Assembly: GCA_964565865.1 (NCBI GenBank)
Contig: CAZMGM010000007.1
Span: 18,323-82,322, forward strand
From: CBDAPI01 sp964565865
GTDB lineage: Bacteria > Acidobacteriota > UBA6911 > RPQK01 > CBDAPI01
Reading direction: 5' to 3'
Length of the DNA stretch: 64,000 nt
The position numbers were made by a program, and so were the translations under genes. Positions 24,589 through 32,930 of this stretch are shown here, piece by piece (position 1 is the stretch's first letter; each line of letters begins with the position of its first letter). The notes under the pieces are model-generated. The model was not told the DNA's origin. It saw only the letters and a list, made by a program, of their open reading frames with translations, and ran no database searches.

Positions 24589-25701
24589 TCATCGACTGTA
24601 GCCTCTTATAATGTCAGCTACACGTTCAACCTCTTTCTTGCCTAATCCCGGATACAAAGGGAGTGACAGTATTTCCCGCGAAATGCGCTCTGTTTCACAC
24701 AAGTCCCGGGCCTCTAAAGCCACGTAGGCACTCTGCCGATGGATCGGAGTCGGATAGTGAACATCCGCTCCGACGCCATTTTGGTGGAGATGGTGAAGCA
24801 AGCCCTCTCGATCTGCTGACCGGACCACATATAGATGATAAACATGTTTAGTGTTATTGTGCCTTTTGGGTAGAATCAAGTTTGAATCCGACAACAGCGT
24901 GCTATACGCACCCGCCAATTCTACGCGTATCTGATTGTCACGATCGAGGTAGGCAAGTTTTACCCTGAGAACGGCAGCTTGGATTTCGTCCAGTCGACTA
25001 TTCATTCCTCCAATCTGACTAACAAATCTCTCCTTCCAACCATATTGGCGTAGGAGTCGAAGGCGGGCGTCCAGAACGGGATCTTCTGTCACGACAGCCC
25101 CACCATCACCCAGGGCTCCAAGATTCTTGGTGGGATAGAAACTGAAACAACCAAGCTGGCCAAAGCAACCCACTCGCCTAAGGCCTACCTTGGCACCGTG
25201 TGCCTGTGCGCAATCCTCAATTACAACGAGCCCGTGCTTGTTGGCGAATTCACAAATTGATTCAATATCTGCAGGCGAACCATACAGATGAACAGGTACA
25301 ATCGCTTTCGTTCTTGCAGAAAGTGCATTAGAAAGCTTTTCAGGGTCAAGGGTATACCTATTTGGGTCAATGTCCACAAGAACCGGAACAGCACCAGCCA
25401 ACTCGATTGCGGAGACCGTGGCACTAGCAGTATGCGAAACGGTTATGACCTCGTCGCCTTTACCAATCTTGCACGCTCTAAGGGCCAAATGTAGCGCCGC
25501 CGTACCACTACCAACACCGACGCCGTACTTAGCCCCAATGTAAGATGCAAACTCTTCTTCAAATGCCTGCACCTCCCTGTTCAGGATGTATCGGCCACTC
25601 TCTAGAACTCGACAGATGGACTTGTCTATCTCAACCCCGCGCATCCTATAATGAACTCCGGGATCAGCAAGTGGGATGAAATCGCTCCTCATATGTTTCA
25701 C
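24589..25701 (-). CDS. PLP-dependent NDP-sugar aminotransferase, DegT/DnrJ/EryC1 family
   Basis: 370 residues. Puts an amino group on a keto-sugar nucleotide. GVGSGTAALHLAL (about 62-74), ITVSHTASATVSAIELAG, VPVHLYG, VIEDCAQAHGA (PLP-pyridine Asp, about 157) and SFYPTKNLGALGDGGAVVT with the PLP Lys (about 188) are clear; RQYGW and GGMNSRLDEIQAAVL follow. The SHTASATVSAIELAGAVPV block resembles C3-aminotransferases of the DesV/FdtB/TylB kind more than LegC/PseC. The start is a GTG at 25701 overlapping the methyltransferase stop (GTGA), or an ATG at 25692. With the coupled C-methyltransferase it suggests an amino, C-methyl-branched deoxysugar. Confidence 0.9.
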   Translation of the reverse strand: MKHMRSDFIPLADPGVHYRMRGVEIDKSICRVLESGRYILNREVQAFEEEFASYIGAKYGVGVGSGTAALHLALRACKIGKGDEVITVSHTASATVSAIELAGAVPVLVDIDPNRYTLDPEKLSNALSARTKAIVPVHLYGSPADIESICEFANKHGLVVIEDCAQAHGAKVGLRRVGCFGQLGCFSFYPTKNLGALGDGGAVVTEDPVLDARLRLLRQYGWKERFVSQIGGMNSRLDEIQAAVLRVKLAYLDRDNQIRVELAGAYSTLLSDSNLILPKRHNNTKHVYHLYVVRSADREGLLHHLHQNGVGADVHYPTPIHRQSAYVALEARDLCETERISREILSLPLYPGLGKKEVERVADIIRGYSR

Positions 25702-26921
25702 TTAGAGAGAATCGCCACGGAAGGAACATAGGTTATGAATCGGCCACCTCTCTTCAGAAACTCATGTTCTTTTCCTAGAATTTCCTCCTTATGATTCCAG
25801 GCAAACAGCAGAGCGAACTCTGGATAATCTGCTGCAAAGTCTTCGTGTGGCTTAATCGGTATATGCATACCCGGACTATACTTTCCTTGCTTCGCAGGCG
25901 TAGTATCACAAACAAAGTCTATTGAATCTGGTCCCAGACTACAGTAATTCGTAACCGTTGCACTCTTCGATGTCGCACCGTAGCCTACAACTCGCTTACC
26001 TCGCAACCTTGCATCGCGAATCAATTCTTGTAGTTTTTTTCGTGATTCCTCGATTCTCATGCGAAATCGAACAAAAGTCTGGTAGTTGTGGAGTCCGATA
26101 GATTCCTCAAGACTCTTCCTTTTATCAATCTTCGGGGATAGCTCCACTGTCCCCCTGCGAGCAATTGTGTAACGCATCGAACCACCATGAACGCTTTGTG
26201 GCTCAACGTCTACTACAGCCATACCATAACGCCTGAACATAGAGTCCACGGAGGAAACCGATAAATAGTAGACATGCTCATCGTATATTTGATCGTATGA
26301 AGTTTTCTTCACGATCTCCCCCAAGTATGGGTCCTCAAAGACGAAAAGACCTGAGGGTTTCAATAGCATGTCAACGGCCCGGGCTACCGCATGCAAGTCC
26401 GGAATGTGACAAACTACGTTCGCACCTACAATCAGATCGGCGGAGCCATACTTCTTCAGAATGTCTTTTGCCAATGTCTCGTCAAAGAACCTACAAACAG
26501 CATCCAACCCCTTGTCCTTTGCGAGCGCCGCTACGTTGCGAGAAGGCTCGACACCTAAATGTCGTATCCGGTCAGAAGCAAAATGCTGCAACATGACCCC
26601 ATCATTACAGCCAATCTCGACGACAAATGGATTATGTGACGTCAAGTACCTTGCCTTCATGTCCTCAGCAAATGCCTTGAAGTGTTGATTCATTCGCAAA
26701 GATAGGGAGGACAGGTAGGCATACTTGTTGTGAAACAGCTTCTCCGGTTCTACGCACTTCTGAAGTTGCACCATGTAACAAATCGGACAGAATCCAACCT
26801 TTAGATCAAAGAAATACTCGCTCGCAAATTCACTGGGCTCTAAGAAAGCATTAGCCACAGGCATCTGCCCGAAGGAAATAACAGGCTTCAGCTCACCTTC
26901 ACAAACTCTGCAAAGTGACAT
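25698..26921 (-). CDS. NDP-hexose C-methyltransferase with N-terminal zinc-binding domain (TylC3/EvaC-like)
   Basis: 407 residues from the ATG at 26921 (MSLCRVCEGELKP), which has GGGAGCGAG upstream; the frame extends to 26954. Three parts: a zinc-binding CxxC ... CPIC domain (1-60), a SAM Rossmann domain with VVEIGCNDGVMLQHF (about 98), LGVEPS, GANVVCHIPDLHAVA and FEDPYLGEIV, and a C-terminal nucleotide-binding-like domain with VVGYGATSKSATVTNYC (about 314) and FAWNHKEEIL. This layout is that of C-3 methyltransferases for branched deoxysugars; the Glu/His residues in YDEHVYYLS (about 214-219) correspond to the catalytic region. It is coupled to the aminotransferase through a 4-base overlap. 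A C-methylated sugar in a bacterial surface glycan is inferred. Confidence 0.9.
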   Translation of the reverse strand: MSLCRVCEGELKPVISFGQMPVANAFLEPSEFASEYFFDLKVGFCPICYMVQLQKCVEPEKLFHNKYAYLSSLSLRMNQHFKAFAEDMKARYLTSHNPFVVEIGCNDGVMLQHFASDRIRHLGVEPSRNVAALAKDKGLDAVCRFFDETLAKDILKKYGSADLIVGANVVCHIPDLHAVARAVDMLLKPSGLFVFEDPYLGEIVKKTSYDQIYDEHVYYLSVSSVDSMFRRYGMAVVDVEPQSVHGGSMRYTIARRGTVELSPKIDKRKSLEESIGLHNYQTFVRFRMRIEESRKKLQELIRDARLRGKRVVGYGATSKSATVTNYCSLGPDSIDFVCDTTPAKQGKYSPGMHIPIKPHEDFAADYPEFALLFAWNHKEEILGKEHEFLKRGGRFITYVPSVAILSK

Positions 26922-27129
26922 TTTATCTCGCTCCCGACTGGTCTTTAAATTCACACATCGCGCATTTCATTTCAGCTCCACACAGGCTCGTTTGATCATG
27001 ATCGAGTTGCATTCAACATAAGCCACTGAAATTGAATCACTTGGTTGAGTAGAAGCCGATCTAGACAGGAGAGTTCTGGTTTGTTGGAATCACGCTTGAA
27101 ATCAGAAAGGCAAGGAACAACTTTGACAA

Positions 27130-27473
27130 ATGGCAAGACTTCGCTGTCATCGAGCAGAGCTGGTTCAGTTTCTGAAACAAAGCAAAACCTCCACCATATC
27201 CCAACTCAAAGCCGCACTCGGCAGCGAGGTGGACCTGACCGTCTTCCGCAAGCTTAAGGAGATCGGGTACCTCAGCAGTTATTAACATCGGGTCGATTCT
27301 ACACCCTGGCCGAGACGACCCACTTTGACGCTCTCGGAGTGTGGTCGTTGCGGGGTGTTCACTTTTCCCGCTACGGCGCCTTGTGCTCGACCTGCCAGGC
27401 TCTGGTGGAGGACTCCCCGTCGGGGATACTTTTTGGAAGGTCAAACCGTTGGCCGTTCACCCCTGACAGTTGA
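27130..27473 (+). pseudogene. Frameshifted, truncated remnant of a small winged-helix-like hypothetical protein
   Basis: The frame from 27130 reads MARLRCHRAELVQFLK ... TVFRKLKEIGYLSSY and hits TAA at about 27294. Moving to the next frame (equivalent to one lost base), the reading continues as GRFYTLAETTHFDALGVW and SRYGALCSTCQALVEDSPSG before running into intergenic sequence and a stop at 27473. The two pieces together look like the N-terminal half of a family with an HTH-like VDxTVFRKLKEL core followed by a YTL..FDxLGxW block. The second half is missing. It lies on the plus strand, opposite to all neighbours. No function is assigned. Confidence 0.5.
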
Positions 27474-27617
27474 CAGCTGACGATTCGATTTAAACATTTT
27501 GGGGTTGACGTCAGCAACCATCTTTTTCCGCGAGCATCCAGTTTAGCAGGAACCTGAACACCCCAAGGGTGAACACCAGCTATGTTTGGTTGTCGTATCG
27601 TCGTAACGAAGGCACCA

Positions 27618-28655
27618 TCAGTTGCCTATTGGTCCATAGACGATGGCATCCCTGGCCAGCTGGGGAACGAGATTAAACATTCCGTAGGCTATAGTCTTAA
27701 ACATGCTGCCCGGGATAAAGATGACGTCTTCGGATTGGACTGGGACATCGGGCACCTTACCTTTCATGACCTTCTGGATATCCAGGGCAATCTCTTGGCG
27801 GGCGCCGCTGTCTTCTTCATAGCGAACCAGAACGGACTTGTGGAGCTTGGCTGTGGGCGCTGGGCCGCCGGCCCAGGCAAGGGCCTGGGTGAGGAGGAAC
27901 GGACCTTCACCTTCCGGTAGTGCGAAAGCCCCTGCACGATTCACCTGGCCGATAACATAAAAGAGTTCCGATTCCTTCTCGGGTACGTTGATGACATCGC
28001 CACCTCGAATAGGGACGTTCAGGGCCAGGTTTCCCTCGTCAAGCAGTTCCTTGAGGTCGATCTGTGTAAGCTCGGGCTGGTTGTTGGATGCTTCCTCAGA
28101 GGAGGGTTCCAAGTCGGATACACGGCGCTGGAGCGTCAGGTTATCCGCAGCGTTGGGAGACAGACCTCCTGCCATGGCGATGATGTCGACCAGTTGGAGC
28201 TGGCGTGTGATCTGGTACTGACCGGGACCCTTCACAGCTCCCAGGACAAAGACTGGTTGCGAGCGGTACTCACTCACGAACACTGAGACATGGGGGTCTT
28301 TAATGATGTCAGGATGGAGGCTCAGTTTCAGTTCCCGCTCCACTTCGGATGCTGTCTTTCCCACCACTTCGATTTCACCCACCAGGGGAAGATTGATAAA
28401 ACCGGAAGAATTGATCCGCAGCTGGTGACTGAATGTGTCGACGCCGTAGACGCTGACTTCGATCATGTCACCACCGCCTAATTGATACTCGCCGTCGCTG
28501 CGGTATATGTTGCTCATGGATTCCAGCTTCTCGTTCAGCTTGTTCTCCACGGTCCTGGGGATGTCAGGAACTGGTTCCGGGATCTGACCTTTTACGGGGA
28601 AGGTCAGAATGAAGAGAAGAAAAAGGATCGTTGACGCGAATCGGTTGACGGTCAT
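27618..28655 (-). CDS. wza: Polysaccharide export protein, OPX/Wza family, with SLBB domains
   Basis: 345 residues. A Sec signal peptide is visible (FASTILFLLFILTFPVKGQ), with no lipobox Cys. The Poly_export domain starts near 55 (YQLGGGDMIEVSVYGVDTFSHQLRINSSGFINLPLVGEIEV in sequence), followed by VFVLGAVKGPGQYQI and VIGQVNRAGAFALPEGEGPFLLTQALAWAGGP, two SLBB repeats. The C-terminal tail has an IAYGMFNLVPQL segment of amphipathic character. OPX proteins form the outer-membrane/periplasmic channel for polysaccharide secretion with a Wzc-type partner, encoded here at 30184-32505. Its start overlaps the upstream aminotransferase remnant by ATGA. Confidence 0.9.
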   Translation of the reverse strand: MTVNRFASTILFLLFILTFPVKGQIPEPVPDIPRTVENKLNEKLESMSNIYRSDGEYQLGGGDMIEVSVYGVDTFSHQLRINSSGFINLPLVGEIEVVGKTASEVERELKLSLHPDIIKDPHVSVFVSEYRSQPVFVLGAVKGPGQYQITRQLQLVDIIAMAGGLSPNAADNLTLQRRVSDLEPSSEEASNNQPELTQIDLKELLDEGNLALNVPIRGGDVINVPEKESELFYVIGQVNRAGAFALPEGEGPFLLTQALAWAGGPAPTAKLHKSVLVRYEEDSGARQEIALDIQKVMKGKVPDVPVQSEDVIFIPGSMFKTIAYGMFNLVPQLARDAIVYGPIGN

Positions 28656-29050
28656 TTGGGGCTCCTAAAACGAGTGTGTGGAGTTATTGCATCTTCCAAA
28701 CGAGTAGTATCCATTCGGTAGGCATGCGGGTTGATATCAACGAAGGGAGGTCTAGCCTCAATCTGTCGAATCGCTACGATGGTCGGTGCGGCCGTATTGG
28801 ACACGGTAATGGCATCATCCTCGGGTTCAACAACACGGGCTTGCAGTGCGAGCAATCTGGCGTTGGCACCGTTGTCAACACCCATGCCGTGGCGCACACT
28901 ACAATATTGGCGAACATGTCCTCGAAACGACTCACGGATTCGCTCAGGATAAGCTATCCCGACTCGAAGGCCTCCACACGGTGTCGAGAAGATTTTCCTT
29001 CTCGATGTCATAATCGCGGACGTAGTCGCCCATACATTTCTCGGTCTCAT
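28652..29050 (-). pseudogene. Remnant of a DegT/DnrJ/EryC1 sugar aminotransferase
   Basis: 132 codons. The stretch from about residue 40 matches the family N-terminal half in order: CSVRHGMGVDNGANARLLAL (compare CGVxHAVGVDNGTxALxLAL), then DAITVSNTAAPTIVAI, PPFVDINPHAYRMD and LEDAITPHT. The PLP lysine, the pyridine Asp and the whole C-terminal domain are gone, and the first 38 residues do not fit. It shares ATGA overlaps with both neighbours (SDR stop at 29047-29050 and wza start at 28652-28655), so it keeps the operon's coupled layout although it cannot be an active enzyme. In another frame at about 29000-29050 a short coherent piece (MGDYVRDYDIEKENLL) may be debris of a second gene. Confidence 0.7.
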
Positions 29051-29961
29051 AGTTCCTCTTCAGAAAACTTTCGGGCCGCTTCTTCCAGCCCCTCCTCGAA
29101 GCTGCGGTGCGGTTCCCAGCCAGTGCGTTCATGGAAGCGGCTTGGATCTAGGCGGACGCTTCTCCGGTCGATCTCGAGCGCGTCCGGCGGCCAGGGCACG
29201 TGTCGAACTTCAACCTGCTTGCCGCTGACTGTCGCTACTGCTTCGGCGATGTGCGTGAAGGCCTCAACCAGAGCGACACTGCGACCCGAGCCGACCACAA
29301 AGTGGTCGCCACACACCGAGTCGATTTTTTCTGCCGCGAAGCGCATCGCGGCAGCTGCATCGTCGACATGCAAAAAATCCCGAAGACAAGAGCCGTCGCC
29401 GTAAACGGTCAGCGGCTCGCCGCGAAGCGCACGTCTTACCATTTTGTTGATCACTCCACGGTCCTTTTGTTTCACCGCTGACCCCACCCCGAACAAGGTT
29501 GACAATCGAACGGTCACACCTCGAATAAACCCTCTCCGCGTACCCCACTCTATGTACTCCTCCGCATACCGCTTGTGTTGGTCGTAAAGGGTTCGGGGGT
29601 GATCGCATCCTTCGTCATCTACGATGCCCGTAAGTCGCCCTGTCTGCGTATCCGTGCCGCTCAGCACCACGACCGGCGGCCGTTCGAGCGCGCTTGCGGC
29701 CTGCATCATGTGCAGGATGGCTTCTGCGTTCGTCCGCAGATCGGTAACTGGATCGATCTCTGCTTGCCGCGCACTCGTCTGTGCCGCGAGATGGAACACC
29801 GCGTCGACACCCTCTAGAGCCCCTGTCCATGTCGCTATGTCGCGAATGTCACCATCTACTCGTCGGTGAAGCCGAAGCTCGTAACCCGCAGCCTGCAGCT
29901 CGCTTGCAAGCGGTACAGACAAGAAACCCCCCGCCCCCGTGATCAGCGCCCGAAGAGACAT
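29047..29961 (-). CDS. NAD-dependent sugar epimerase/dehydratase (extended SDR)
   Basis: 304 residues from the ATG at 29961 (MSLRALITGAGGFLSVPLA); the frame continues upstream to 30090, but those 43 residues precede the cofactor motif and look non-coding. VFHLAAQTSARQAE, VVLSGTDTQTG, TLYDQHKRYAEEY (Tyr-x3-Lys-like YDQHK), TVRLSTLFGVGS, VYGDGSCLRDFLHVDDAAAAM and GWEPHRSFEEGLEEAA are standard for NDP-sugar SDRs. It lies between wzc (222 bases upstream) and the aminotransferase remnant that precedes wza, implying that a now broken keto-sugar amination step once stood next to it. Confidence 0.86.
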   Translation of the reverse strand: MSLRALITGAGGFLSVPLASELQAAGYELRLHRRVDGDIRDIATWTGALEGVDAVFHLAAQTSARQAEIDPVTDLRTNAEAILHMMQAASALERPPVVVLSGTDTQTGRLTGIVDDEGCDHPRTLYDQHKRYAEEYIEWGTRRGFIRGVTVRLSTLFGVGSAVKQKDRGVINKMVRRALRGEPLTVYGDGSCLRDFLHVDDAAAAMRFAAEKIDSVCGDHFVVGSGRSVALVEAFTHIAEAVATVSGKQVEVRHVPWPPDALEIDRRSVRLDPSRFHERTGWEPHRSFEEGLEEAARKFSEEEL

Positions 29962-30183
29962 GACAGGTATTCCTCTGAACGAACGGACGTCGATAGGATC
30001 AAGGGATTGCCCGAGAAGACGAACGAGACTTGGATGGACGCTGCCGACAAAGGAAGAATAGTCGAACTCCTCCAAAGGCTCGCCGCTCACCTTTCAATCT
30101 CTCAAGCCGGTTATCCGGAGGGCCGAGCCGGGAGATAGCAAGGGCTGGTGTCTAATCAGATCGCTCATAAACCGGTTGAGGGT

Positions 30184-32505
30184 TTACAAAGAACGGTCAA
30201 CCGTTTCCCCCTCGGCATAGTAGTCCTGATAGTAATTGTAATAGCCATAGTAAGATCCGTAGCCGGCCTTTCTCAGATTGATACCGTTGATGACCGCACC
30301 CAGGATATTGCCTCCAAAGCGGTTGATTTGCTGACTGGCCTTGCGGACCGCCTCACGGGGAGTTGCACCCCCCTTGACCACCAGGATGAGACCATCGGAA
30401 TGGCGGGTGAGCATGAGCGGGTCGGTGACCGATAGAACCGGCGGCGTGTCGATAACAATGTACTTGAAAAACTCACGCATTAACCCCAGCGCCTTTTCCA
30501 TCCTTTCCGAACTCAGTAACACCGCAGGGCTAGGAGGAATCGGGCCGGAAGGCGCTATCACCAGGTTAGGGACGGGGGTCTGGACCAGTTCCGAAGAAAA
30601 GTCGGAGTTCCCACTCAAGAACTTGCTCATACCCTGATCTTTGTTCAATCCAAAAGTGTGGGCCAGGGCAGGTTTCCTCAAATCCAGATCCACTAGCAGG
30701 GTGCGCGCGCCCGTGTGAGCTAGCACCACCGCCGTGTTGATGGCCGTCGTCGACTTGCCCTCCTTAGGAAACGCTGAAGTAACCAGTACTACTTGCGGGG
30801 CGTGGTCGGAGTGGGACAGCAGAATGGACATACTCAGACCCCGGTAGGCCTCCCACATCCGGGAGCGGGTATCCTTTTCATTCCAAAGCACGTGGCGTTG
30901 GCTCTGGTCATTCCTTTTTTTCCTGAGGAGCAACATTCTGCCACCGCGCCCCTTTGTTGGGACAAAAGCAGGTACCATGCCCAGCGAAGGCAGGGCGAGG
31001 GCTCGTTCCACGTCGTCCGGCGTGTTGACCGTATTGTCCATCTGATCAAACAGATAGGCCAGGCCCACACCGCAGACAAGTCCCAGGAGCAGGCCCAGAA
31101 CCAGGTTGTACTGGATGCGGGGATGGTAAGCCCAGCGCGGCGCCTCGCCTGGATCAACCACCCGGATGTTACTCGACTTCAGCCCGGCCGAAACTCCTGC
31201 CTCTTTCATGCGCTGCAGAAGTCCTTCATAAAGCTGCTTGCTGGAATCCACCTCCCGCTTGAGGATGCTGTATTGAATCGATGCCTCGTGAAGGTCGGTG
31301 GCCAGATTCCTCTCCTGGTTGAGAGTAGCCTTCAACAAACGATAGCGCTTGCGGGCCGTCTCGTAGTCGGTCCTGGCAAGCTGGATGGCGAGACCCCGCT
31401 CCTCTTGCAGCTGGATCGCCACCTGCTCCAACTCTTGTTTGACCTGAACCACTTCGGGCCAGTTGGGACCAAATTGAGCAGAGAGGCTGGCCAGGCGCTG
31501 CTCCAGACCGAACCGGATTTGCTCCAGGGAATCAATGGTATCGTTGCGAAGACTGTAGGGGAAGCGCTCAGGGGTGGAAGTTTTCACCGACTCGTAAGAA
31601 GCTCTCAGTGAGATCATCTCGGTCTCCACGCGTGTCAGTTCTTCGGTCAGGCTGCCCAGCTTTTGTAGGGTGATATCGCTCTCGTTGCTGAAGTCGATGT
31701 ACTGGCTATCTCGGGTGTATTGCACCAGGTTTTCCTCGGCCTTCTCGATCTCGATTTTCAAGTCCCGGAGCTGTCTTTCCAGGAAATCGGTGGCCTTGGT
31801 TGTAGCTTCGAACTTGCTCTCGAAGTTGAGCTCGATGTACTCCTCGGCCAGAGTGTTGACCACGAGAGCAGCAAATTCAGGATCGTAAGAACTGTAACCG
31901 GCTCGAACGATCCGGGTGGTACGCTCTACCCCTACGCTGAGATTGTCGATGAGGTGAGCCACAGCAAGGTTATTTTTTTCTACCTTGGAAAGAGCGGCCA
32001 GGTCCGAAGCATCTTTTTGCTTCGGGAACCAGCTGGAGATGGTCTTCTTGGCATACCCGAAGAGAGCGGGGATTTTCTTTACGAAACCGGTATCGATGGC
32101 GGGGTCGAAGCGTGGATCTTCCTCCAGGTTCATACTCCTGATCACTCGCCGGGCAAGCGAATGGCTTTCCAGAATCTTGAGCTGGGTCGTATCGAACTGC
32201 AGGCGCTCGTCAACAGCCTGTATCTCCGCGTAAGGCAGTATGTTACTGGGAGGATCAATCTGGATGGTCGTCGAGGACAGATAAAGGGGTGTTGTCAGGG
32301 AGGTTTCCAAATAACCCAGTAGTCCGCCTGTGACCAGACAGGCCATGATCACCCACTTGTGCTTGCGCAGGATCTGCAGATACCGGCGGAGGTCGAAGAG
32401 GTCCTCTTCCTCTTGGTAAAAATACTCCTCGCCTGGGCGGTCCGGCAGCTGGCCATTGTGAGGGACGGGGAGATTCCGGGGATCCTGTTGAATCAAGTCA
32501 CTCAT
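30184..32505 (-). CDS. wzc: Polysaccharide co-polymerase/tyrosine autokinase (Wzc/GumC-CapB type, BY-kinase)
   Basis: 773 residues. A Wzz-type chain-length domain opens the protein, with a first membrane helix near 52-72 (VIMACLVTGGLLGYLE). A long periplasmic coiled coil (about 220-430) follows, then a second helix (NLVLGLLLGLVCGVGLAYLF, about 460) and a cytoplasmic BY-kinase domain: Walker A SAFPKEGKSTTAINTA (about 575), Walker A' LLVDLDLRKP, Walker B VIDTPPVLSVTD. The C-terminus is a tyrosine cluster (GYGSYYGYYNYYQDYYAE) that is the autophosphorylation site in this family. It regulates chain length and export with the OPX protein and heads the polysaccharide locus. Confidence 0.95.
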   Translation of the reverse strand: MSDLIQQDPRNLPVPHNGQLPDRPGEEYFYQEEEDLFDLRRYLQILRKHKWVIMACLVTGGLLGYLETSLTTPLYLSSTTIQIDPPSNILPYAEIQAVDERLQFDTTQLKILESHSLARRVIRSMNLEEDPRFDPAIDTGFVKKIPALFGYAKKTISSWFPKQKDASDLAALSKVEKNNLAVAHLIDNLSVGVERTTRIVRAGYSSYDPEFAALVVNTLAEEYIELNFESKFEATTKATDFLERQLRDLKIEIEKAEENLVQYTRDSQYIDFSNESDITLQKLGSLTEELTRVETEMISLRASYESVKTSTPERFPYSLRNDTIDSLEQIRFGLEQRLASLSAQFGPNWPEVVQVKQELEQVAIQLQEERGLAIQLARTDYETARKRYRLLKATLNQERNLATDLHEASIQYSILKREVDSSKQLYEGLLQRMKEAGVSAGLKSSNIRVVDPGEAPRWAYHPRIQYNLVLGLLLGLVCGVGLAYLFDQMDNTVNTPDDVERALALPSLGMVPAFVPTKGRGGRMLLLRKKRNDQSQRHVLWNEKDTRSRMWEAYRGLSMSILLSHSDHAPQVVLVTSAFPKEGKSTTAINTAVVLAHTGARTLLVDLDLRKPALAHTFGLNKDQGMSKFLSGNSDFSSELVQTPVPNLVIAPSGPIPPSPAVLLSSERMEKALGLMREFFKYIVIDTPPVLSVTDPLMLTRHSDGLILVVKGGATPREAVRKASQQINRFGGNILGAVINGINLRKAGYGSYYGYYNYYQDYYAEGETVDRSL

Positions 32506-32930
32506 AGTGCGTTGATCGGACCATGGAAGGTCCTCCTATATTGAGGTGGACCGGGTCGCAGCCTACCCCTTCCACGTAAAAAAAGCCTAAAATACCCACG
32601 CTTCGCCCTTGTCACTTACACGAGGGAATTGCACTACCCAGGGCAACTCTACTACCTTCCCTACCCACGCATCTGTAACCTAAACCACAATTTTGTAACC
32701 AAGCTCAGCCGCCCCAACGGTTAGTCCCCTGAGGGACCCCGTGACCCGACCCATCACTATCTGAAGCAAGGCACCAGCTTCACCGAAAGTGGTACAGGAA
32801 GAGCGCTTCAAGGGAAACAACCAAGCACCTCCAAAATAACAAAATAAATGAAGAGAGTGTGAAAAAAGGGGCATGTTCTCCTTTTTTCAGGAAAGTAACA
32901 TGACCGGAACGAGACCGGTCGCTGCGACTC
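32506..32930. other. Intergenic between wzc and lysAC
   Basis: 425 bases. It carries the lysAC terminator candidate at 32861-32888 and must include the leftward promoter for wzc. No conserved frame is seen; pyrimidine-rich repeats with CTACC cores occur at 32560-32670. Confidence 0.5.
32861..32888 (-). terminator. Rho-independent terminator candidate after lysAC
   Basis: On the minus strand GAAAAAAGGAG - AACATG - CCCCTTTTTTC forms a stem of about ten pairs, with the T-run inside the distal arm. It starts about 42 bases past the lysAC stop. Confidence 0.6.

Noticed and set aside
24589..25701. LegC aminotransferase for the nonulosonate pathway
   Set aside because: The N-terminal and SHTASATVSAIELAG blocks fit C3-aminotransferases of the DesV/FdtB group; it is also in a different transcription unit. 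Not excluded biochemically.
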